45,786 bases of DNA, taken from positions 1 to 45,786 of the forward strand of contig DATKAE010000139.1 of NCBI GenBank assembly GCA_035498405.1. The letters run 5' to 3'. The notes below the pieces were generated by a model. The model had not been told where the DNA came from, did no database searches, and was given only the letters and a program-made list of their open reading frames with translations. Shown here piece by piece: positions 40,340-45,786 of this stretch. Position 1 is the stretch's first letter; each line of letters starts with the position of its first letter. Source of the DNA: DATBFU01 sp035498405. Lineage in GTDB: Bacteria > Acidobacteriota > Thermoanaerobaculia > UBA5066 > Gp7-AA6. The translations under genes and the position numbers were made by a program.

Positions 40340-42762
40340 GGCAGCAGGGGCCAGATCCTTCTCCAGAGGTACCGGACGGGTTTTCGCAGCAGGAGGGTCG
40401 CGATGCTTCGCCGGCCGGCCCACACCTTGCCCATGCCGAGCATTCCCGTCTTCAAGAGTCCATCCGGGTTCTCCGCGCGAACCTCGGCGATGAGGAATCG
40501 CTCCTCGCCGTCCTCCCGAATGCGGGCCCCCAGGTGCGCCACTTTGCCCGGAAACGTCCTCGTCGGATAGGGATTCATCTTCAGGGAAACTTCCTGCCCG
40601 GCCTTGACCAGGGAAACCTCGGCCTCGGGCACGGCCACCTCGGCCGTGACGGTGCTGACGTCGGCAACGACGCAGAGCTCCTCACCGCGCCGGAAGAACT
40701 GGCCGACGCGCTCCTCGATTCGAGGCGTGACGATGATGCCCGAGACGGGAGCCTTGAGCCGTGTGCGGGAAAGCTCTTCCTCGGCGAGCGCGATCCTCGC
40801 GCGCAACTCGTCCCGCCGCGATTGCGCCTGGAACATGGCTCCCGCATCGGCCGTCTCCCGGTTCCGGGCGATCTCGCTCTCGGCGATGGCGAGCCCCGCG
40901 CGCGCCTCCGCGACGCTCGCCTCGTACGCCTCGTCCTTGAGCGTCGCGATGACGTCCCCGGCGCCGACCCGATCCCCCTCGTGCTTGAGCACGGCCCCGA
41001 CGACCCCGTCGACCCCCGCGGTCACGGACGCCCGCAGCCCGGGCAGGATTCGCGCGGGCCCGGCGATGCGCAGGCGCCAGGGGACCACGAAGAGCAGGAC
41101 GAGAGTCGCGGCGAGGCCGATCACCCAGGCGCGGCGTCGGGACCTCGGAATCGCCAGCAGCTTGCGCCGCCGCTCGATCAGGGGCTTCCAGAAGCCGGCC
41201 AGGGGGACCTGCTGGTAGAGCTGAGCGTTGCGCACGGCGACCGTCGCCTGGTTGACGAGAATCTGCAGCAGATCCTGCGTTTCCTCGTCGAAGACGATCG
41301 GCTCCTTGCACTCGAAGGCCAGAGCGCCGAGCTTCCCCTCTTCGTCGGCCAGCAGCACTCCGTAGAACGAGCGAAGACCGGTTTCATGGAACACGGCCCG
41401 GAACTTCTCCTCGGTCTCGGGACGGTCGGCGACGATCTTTCCGTCCTCGCCTTGCGTGACCGAGACGTTGCTTCCGGAGAAGAAGACCCACTGGAGCAGC
41501 TCCTCGAGCCGCTTGACCTCGGGTTTCGCCCGGTCGACCTCGATCGCGCCCGAGATCGCTCCCAGCCGCATCCTGCCCTTCTCGAGGATCCCGATCCCGC
41601 ATCGGTCGTAGGTAATCAGCGCTGCCGTCGCGTTGACGATCGTCTGCATCACCTTGTCCAGGTCGAGCGTCGAGGTGATCTCCCGGCTGACGGCGAGCAA
41701 GGCGTCCAGTTCCTGGACCTTCTTCTCCGCCTCGTGCTGCCTCGACGTGCGCAGCGCCCGCACGGCCTGACGCCCCAGGTCCTGGAGCAGTTCTTCGTCC
41801 TCCGGGCTGAACTCGGGATGGCGTCCCCGCTTGTTGGCGACGACCAGGCAGCCGATGGAGACGTCGTCCTCGACCAGCGGCACGCCGAGAAGCGAGCGGA
41901 TCGGGTATCCGTCGGTCTCGGCGAAGCTCGGGTCGCCTTCGGGAATCCGGTTCCGCCGAATCGCGGTCTGATCCGCCAGAACGTCGCCGACAATCGTCGC
42001 ACCGACCGCGTCGGGCGCGTGTTCGATCTCGTAGTTGTCGTTGACGGCCGAGGCGGCCAACGCGATCTCGTCGCCCTCGAGCAGCCAGAGAGAGGCGGTT
42101 TCCGCCGTGGCGAAGTCCGCGGCCTTTCGAACGACCAGGTCGGTCAGCTCCTTCCATTCGATCGTGGACCCGAAGGCCTTCGACAGGTCGTAGAGGTTGG
42201 TCAGGCGCTCGATCGCCCGAAGCATGCCGATCGTCTTTCGTTCCGCGCGCAGGGCGCGCCCCAGTGCCGGGGTCGCGTCTTCGAGGAAGCCGGAAAGACG
42301 CGTCAGCGTCTGCTCGGGATCGGCCCGCTTGGTGAAGAGCAGCACGAGAAGGGCGACGACCAGTCCCTCGGCCTCGAGCGGCAGCGCCACCGCCGTGACC
42401 ACGTCCCGTGGGAGTCCTTGTACGAGGGGATCGTCCGCCTCCGCGAGTTCCGAGTGATCGAGCGCGATCGGCTGGCGATCCCGGACGAGCTCCCACGTCA
42501 GACCCGCATCGCGCGGGGCCGAGCGTCGCAGAAATCGCTCGGTCCCCTCCCCGTACGCGCCGATGCAAAGGAAGAGGGGGTGGACCGTGTCCGGGGCCCA
42601 GAGGAGTGCCCCGTCGGCCTGGGCGGCCTCCGCGCTCCAATGGGCCGCCCAGCCCGACGTTTGAGCGAGGTTCTCGCACAGCGCGAGCTCTGCCAGGGCC
42701 GAGATCGACTGCTCGGCCTCGAGGCCTTCCGGAATCGTTCCTTCGGGGCCGTCCTCCGGCAT
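40336..42762 (-). CDS. Triple-GAF/HlyD-type membrane protein
   Basis: An 808-residue protein. Three GAF-like domains occupy ~20-170 (divergent), ~185-340 (ETASLWLLEGDEIALAASA; SLLGVPLVEDDVSIGCLVVANK) and ~355-512 (ITYDRCGIGILEKGRMRLGA; SFYGVLLADEEGKLGALAFE). A basic stretch and one membrane helix (~545-562) follow, then a periplasmic HlyD adaptor (~568-780) with its two lipoyl halves and a hairpin. It thus joins cytoplasmic small-molecule sensing to an export adaptor. A strong GGAGGAGG site precedes the ATG at 42762. It is coupled to the PqqD/M50 gene and lies 31 bp after the STAS gene. Confidence 0.87.
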   Translation of the reverse strand: MPEDGPEGTIPEGLEAEQSISALAELALCENLAQTSGWAAHWSAEAAQADGALLWAPDTVHPLFLCIGAYGEGTERFLRRSAPRDAGLTWELVRDRQPIALDHSELAEADDPLVQGLPRDVVTAVALPLEAEGLVVALLVLLFTKRADPEQTLTRLSGFLEDATPALGRALRAERKTIGMLRAIERLTNLYDLSKAFGSTIEWKELTDLVVRKAADFATAETASLWLLEGDEIALAASAVNDNYEIEHAPDAVGATIVGDVLADQTAIRRNRIPEGDPSFAETDGYPIRSLLGVPLVEDDVSIGCLVVANKRGRHPEFSPEDEELLQDLGRQAVRALRTSRQHEAEKKVQELDALLAVSREITSTLDLDKVMQTIVNATAALITYDRCGIGILEKGRMRLGAISGAIEVDRAKPEVKRLEELLQWVFFSGSNVSVTQGEDGKIVADRPETEEKFRAVFHETGLRSFYGVLLADEEGKLGALAFECKEPIVFDEETQDLLQILVNQATVAVRNAQLYQQVPLAGFWKPLIERRRKLLAIPRSRRRAWVIGLAATLVLLFVVPWRLRIAGPARILPGLRASVTAGVDGVVGAVLKHEGDRVGAGDVIATLKDEAYEASVAEARAGLAIAESEIARNRETADAGAMFQAQSRRDELRARIALAEEELSRTRLKAPVSGIIVTPRIEERVGQFFRRGEELCVVADVSTVTAEVAVPEAEVSLVKAGQEVSLKMNPYPTRTFPGKVAHLGARIREDGEERFLIAEVRAENPDGLLKTGMLGMGKVWAGRRSIATLLLRKPVRYLWRRIWPLLP

Positions 42763-42793
42763 GAGCCTCCTCCGGTCGCCTGCGGGCCGCTTG

Positions 42794-43129
42794 CTAGAAG
42801 CTCAGGACCGCCCGCTCCAGGTCGTCGTGGAGTTCGAAGACGGAGTCGAGCTTCGTCATCTCCAGGAGCTTTCGGACCTGAGGGCCGGCGTTCAAGAGCT
42901 TCGTCTGGCCGCCTTCCTTCTGAGAGTTGGTCAGCGCCCGCACCAGCGCTCCCAGGCCGGAGCTGTCGAGGAAGCTCACCTCCTTCAGGTCCACCAGCAG
43001 GTAGACCCGGCCCTCTTCGAGCAACCGGGTCACGGTCTTCTTGAATGCGGACTCCGGCTCGCCGATGACGAGATCCCCGCTCACGGTCAGGATCGTGACC
43101 CGGCCATCTTCGCGCGTCGTGATTTCCAT
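42794..43129 (-). CDS. STAS-domain anti-anti-sigma factor
   Basis: A 111-residue SpoIIAA/RsbV-like protein. It starts with the typical strands VTILTVSGDLVIGEPESAF, and the phosphorylatable Ser is in VSFLDSSGLGALV (Ser56 or Ser57). Such proteins bind anti-sigma kinases in partner-switching and are controlled by Ser/Thr kinases and phosphatases. No RsbW-type kinase or PP2C phosphatase is in view. It is the first gene of the minus-strand unit with the GAF/HlyD and PqqD/M50/HlyD genes. A CATAAT box lies 11 bp upstream of the ATG and a sigma54-like site at 43233-43217. Confidence 0.9.
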   Translation of the reverse strand: MEITTREDGRVTILTVSGDLVIGEPESAFKKTVTRLLEEGRVYLLVDLKEVSFLDSSGLGALVRALTNSQKEGGQTKLLNAGPQVRKLLEMTKLDSVFELHDDLERAVLSF

Positions 43130-43216
43130 GAAGGCGGCGCCATTATGTCGAAAAGACCCGGGGGGTCCAAGCGGCGGCTCTCGGGAGCGGGGAGAGCGCC
43201 CTGCCTCAACCCCAAT

Positions 43217-43233
43217 TGCAGTCGCTCTGCCTC
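43217..43233 (-). promoter_or_regulatory. Weak sigma54-like site upstream of the STAS-GAF/HlyD operon
   Basis: GAGGCAGAGCGACTGCA on the minus strand keeps GGCA at -24 and TGCA at -12 with GG and GC 10 bases apart, but deviates at flanking positions. It would give a leader of about 75 bases before the STAS gene. GGGGTTGA, the same half-site as in the dyad at 37445-37452, lies just downstream. Suggestive only. Confidence 0.3.
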
Positions 43234-43240
43234 ACGCCTC

Positions 43241-43246
43241 TATGAT
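43241..43246 (+). promoter_or_regulatory. -10-like box, probable leaderless start of the GH63 gene
   Basis: TATGAT ends 9 bp before the ATG at 43256. Only a weak G-run lies between; no -35 is evident. Confidence 0.4.
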
Positions 43247-43255
43247 GGCGGGGTC

Positions 43256-45786
43256 ATGCCTCAAGAAGAGCCTCCGCCAGGCCGGCCCTCGGGCCGCCGG
43301 CGCCGGCGGCCGACGGGCATTCTCGGCCGCGACACGCTGCTCGAGCCGCGCAGCGATCCGGAGACCCTCCGGCTCTCCGAGGACGCCCGACGGGAGAAGA
43401 ACTGGAAGCGCTGGGGTCCGTATCTCGCCGAGCGGGCCTGGGGGACGGTTCGCGAGGACTACAGCGCGGACGGCTCGGCCTGGACCTATTTTCCCCACGA
43501 GCACGCGCGCTCGCGTACGTTTCGCTGGGGGGAGGATGGCATCGCGGGCCTGTGCGATCGCCACCAATTCATCTGTTTCGCCCTGGCCTTCTGGAACGGC
43601 CGGGACCCGATTCTGAAAGAACGCCTCTTTGGACTCTCGGGGCCGGAGGGCAACCACGGCGAGGACGTGAAGGAGTGCTACTACTACCTGGACTCGACGC
43701 CGACGCACTCCTACCTGAAGTGCCTCTACAAGTACCCCCAGCAGGAGTTTCCCTACGTCTGGCTGGTCGAGGAGAACAGCCGCCGCGGCCGGGAGGCTCC
43801 GGAGTTCGAGCTCGTCGACACGGGGATCTTCGACGATGACCGCTACTTCGACGTCGTGGTCGAGTATGCGAAGGCGACGCCCGACGACATTCTCATCCGC
43901 GTGACGGCGTTCAACCGGGGCCCCGACGCCGCGGTGCTGCATCTGCTGCCGACGATCTGGTACCGCAATCTCTGGTCCTGGGGACTGGGTGTGCGCCGCC
44001 CGAGGCTGTGGGCGTCGGAGGAGGCCGGCCGGCGTTCGATCGACCTCGACCAGGAGTACTACGGCAAGCGGCGGTTGTACGCCGAAGGGGCGCCGGAGCT
44101 CCTGTTCACCGAAAACGAGAGCAACGCCGAGCGCCTCTGGGGCCTCCCAAACGATTCGGACTTCGTCAAAGACGCCTTCCACGAGTACATCGTGCGCGGC
44201 ATGACGGGCGCGGTGAACCCCGAGCGGCGCGGGTCCAAAGGCGCTGCCCATTACCGGCTCGAGATCGCCCCGGGCGGCTCGGCGGTCGTCCGGCTCCGGT
44301 TGTCGGACGACGTCTCGATGCCCGAGGCCTTCGGCGCCGGTTTCGAGGAGGTCTTCCGACAGCGGATCGCTGAAGCCAACGAGTTCTACGCGGGGTTCGC
44401 TTCGAAGGAGGTTTCCCGCGATACCTGGCGCGTGCAGCGTCAAGCGGCGGCCGGACTGCTCTGGTCCAAGCAGTACTACCACTACGACGTGGCCCGCTGG
44501 TTGAAGGGCGACCCGGGCGAGGCGCGGCCTCCCGAAGAGCGGCTCGCCGGGCGCAACAGCGAGTGGACGCATCTCTACAACGCCGACATCATCTCGATGC
44601 CCGACAAGTGGGAATATCCGTGGTACGCGGCGTGGGACCTCGCCTTCCACTGCGTGACGCTGGCGATCATCGATCCCGATTTTGCCAAGCAACAGCTCGT
44701 GCTGCTCCTGCGGGAGTGGTACATGCACCCCAATGGCCAGCTGCCGGCCTACGAGTGGGCCTTCGGCGACGTCAACCCTCCGGTGCACGCGTGGGCGGCC
44801 TGGCGCGTGTACAAGATCGAGAAGAAGCGCCGCGGCGCGGGCGACCGGAAGTTTCTGGAGCGCGTCTTTCACAAGCTGCTCCTGAACTTCACCTGGTGGG
44901 TCAACCGCAAGGACGCGGCGGGCAAGAACATCTTTCAGGGAGGGTTCCTGGGCCTCGACAACATCGGCGTCTTCGACCGCAGCGCGCCATTGCCCACGGG
45001 CGGAGCGATCGAGCAGTCGGACGCGACGAGCTGGATGGGGATGTTCTGTCTGAACATGCTCGCCATTGCGCTGGAGCTGGCCGACGAGGACTCGGCCTAC
45101 GAGGATGTCGCCTCGAAATTCTTCGAGCATTTCGTCTACATCTGCGCGGCGGTCAACGACATCGGGGGCCGGGGCATCCGGCTCTGGAACGCCGAGGACG
45201 GTTTCTTCTATGACGTGCTCTCCCTGCCCGACGGGAGGCAGTTTCCGCTGAAGGTGCGGTCGATGGTCGGTCTCATCCCGCTCTTTGCCGTGGAGACCCT
45301 CGAGTCGGACGTGGTGGACCGCCTGCCCGGGTTCAAGAGGCGGATGCAGTGGTTTCTGGAGAACCGGGCGGAATTATCCGATTACGTCGAAACCCAGACG
45401 ACCGGGAATAACGAGGTCCGGCGCTTCCTCTCGCTCGTCAACCGGACTCGGCTCCGCTCGGTGCTGCGCTACATGCTGGACGAGAACGAGTTTCTTTCCC
45501 CTTACGGTGTGCGAGCGCTGTCGCGCTATCACAAGGACCATCCGTACACCCTCTCGGTCGAGGGCCGGCAGTACCGCGTGGACTACGAGCCGGCAGAGTC
45601 GCGAACCGGAACCTTCGGCGGCAACTCGAACTGGCGCGGCCCCGTGTGGTTTCCGGTCAACTACCTCATCATCGAGTCGCTGCAGAAGTTTCACTACTAT
45701 CTGGGCGATTCCTTCCAGGTCGAGTTCCCGACGGGCTCGGGCCGGACACGCCACTTGTGGGACGTGGCGGGAGAGCTCTCGCGGCG
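43256..45786 (+). CDS. GH63-type glucosidase (3' end beyond the window)
   Basis: An (alpha/alpha)6-barrel glycoside hydrolase of the GH63/mannosylglycerate-hydrolase-like group; 843 complete codons are in the window. An N-terminal beta-domain (~60-380, WGTVREDYSADGSAWTYFPH) is followed by the catalytic barrel: MPDKWEYPWYAAWDLAFH carries the likely acid Asp, LPAYEWAFGDVNPPVHAWAAWRVY lines the cleft, and GGNSNWRGPVWFPVNYLIIESLQ supplies the likely base region. No signal peptide is seen, so it is probably cytoplasmic, acting on trehalose-like, glucosylglycerate or oligosaccharide substrates. The ATG at 43256 is the family-like start. It is divergent from the STAS operon. Confidence 0.85.
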   Translation, partial: MPQEEPPPGRPSGRRRRRPTGILGRDTLLEPRSDPETLRLSEDARREKNWKRWGPYLAERAWGTVREDYSADGSAWTYFPHEHARSRTFRWGEDGIAGLCDRHQFICFALAFWNGRDPILKERLFGLSGPEGNHGEDVKECYYYLDSTPTHSYLKCLYKYPQQEFPYVWLVEENSRRGREAPEFELVDTGIFDDDRYFDVVVEYAKATPDDILIRVTAFNRGPDAAVLHLLPTIWYRNLWSWGLGVRRPRLWASEEAGRRSIDLDQEYYGKRRLYAEGAPELLFTENESNAERLWGLPNDSDFVKDAFHEYIVRGMTGAVNPERRGSKGAAHYRLEIAPGGSAVVRLRLSDDVSMPEAFGAGFEEVFRQRIAEANEFYAGFASKEVSRDTWRVQRQAAAGLLWSKQYYHYDVARWLKGDPGEARPPEERLAGRNSEWTHLYNADIISMPDKWEYPWYAAWDLAFHCVTLAIIDPDFAKQQLVLLLREWYMHPNGQLPAYEWAFGDVNPPVHAWAAWRVYKIEKKRRGAGDRKFLERVFHKLLLNFTWWVNRKDAAGKNIFQGGFLGLDNIGVFDRSAPLPTGGAIEQSDATSWMGMFCLNMLAIALELADEDSAYEDVASKFFEHFVYICAAVNDIGGRGIRLWNAEDGFFYDVLSLPDGRQFPLKVRSMVGLIPLFAVETLESDVVDRLPGFKRRMQWFLENRAELSDYVETQTTGNNEVRRFLSLVNRTRLRSVLRYMLDENEFLSPYGVRALSRYHKDHPYTLSVEGRQYRVDYEPAESRTGTFGGNSNWRGPVWFPVNYLIIESLQKFHYYLGDSFQVEFPTGSGRTRHLWDVAGELSR

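Noticed and set aside
40534..43044. Long plus-strand open frame (836 codons)
   Set aside because: It lies antisense to the GAF/HlyD and STAS genes, whose domains are clear; low-complexity composition.
43232..45130. Minus-strand open frame (632 codons)
   Set aside because: It lies antisense to the GH63 gene, which has clear catalytic motifs and no stop codon to the window edge.

Overview
The window is GC-rich bacterial chromosome, densely packed with short or overlapping gene junctions, and every core gene in it is bacterial. The split glycine decarboxylase, ADP-forming acyl-CoA synthetase, long-form isocitrate lyase, U32 cassette and PrsK/PrsR-like regulators fit a soil or sediment heterotroph. 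An Acidobacteriota-like or neighbouring phylum is my best guess, at low confidence, because there is no rRNA or other marker gene here. I see no tRNA, rRNA, insertion sequence, prophage or CRISPR array.

Layout. 1-11.8 kb is central carbon metabolism: the start of citrate synthase, a methyltransferase, an FlK-type thioesterase, the glycine cleavage operon gcvT-gcvH-gcvPA-gcvPB (minus strand), a fused ADP-forming acyl-CoA synthetase, an enoyl-CoA hydratase, a large GNAT-like protein and an amidohydrolase. 11.8-16.6 kb holds a Pat-type protein acyltransferase fused to a decayed acyl-CoA synthetase, a lone PAS protein, a hydrolase and small proteins. 16.9-21.8 kb is a glyoxylate-shunt operon (malate synthase, ICL2-type isocitrate lyase) and a MarR regulator. 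22.0-25.0 kb is a three-gene U32 cassette; two members carry the cysteine spacing of the O2-independent hydroxylases UbiV and UbiU. It is followed by an orphan substrate-binding protein, a chorismate mutase-like protein, a degenerate EAL protein, Hsp15, small proteins and a secreted PLC-like protein with an apparent outer-membrane barrel (25.1-31.2 kb). 31.3-34.6 kb (minus) carries an M48 protease, LemA, a DGQHR-domain protein and a small unknown gene.

34.6-43.1 kb is the most unusual part. A HlyD-like adaptor, a short PrsK-like kinase and a sigma54 activator (PrsR-like) lead into an intergenic region with a perfect dyad and a near-consensus sigma54 promoter. That promoter drives a small, very basic protein built from seven 11-residue repeats. 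Convergent to it is an operon of a STAS protein, a triple-GAF/HlyD protein and a PqqD-like/M50 protease/HlyD fusion, which has a weaker sigma54-like site of its own. I propose a regulated export or processing system for the repeat protein. The window ends inside a GH63-type glucosidase.

A further theme is a TANNNT box 6-10 bp before the start codon of six genes with little or no Shine-Dalgarno sequence, which suggests leaderless transcripts are common in this genome.
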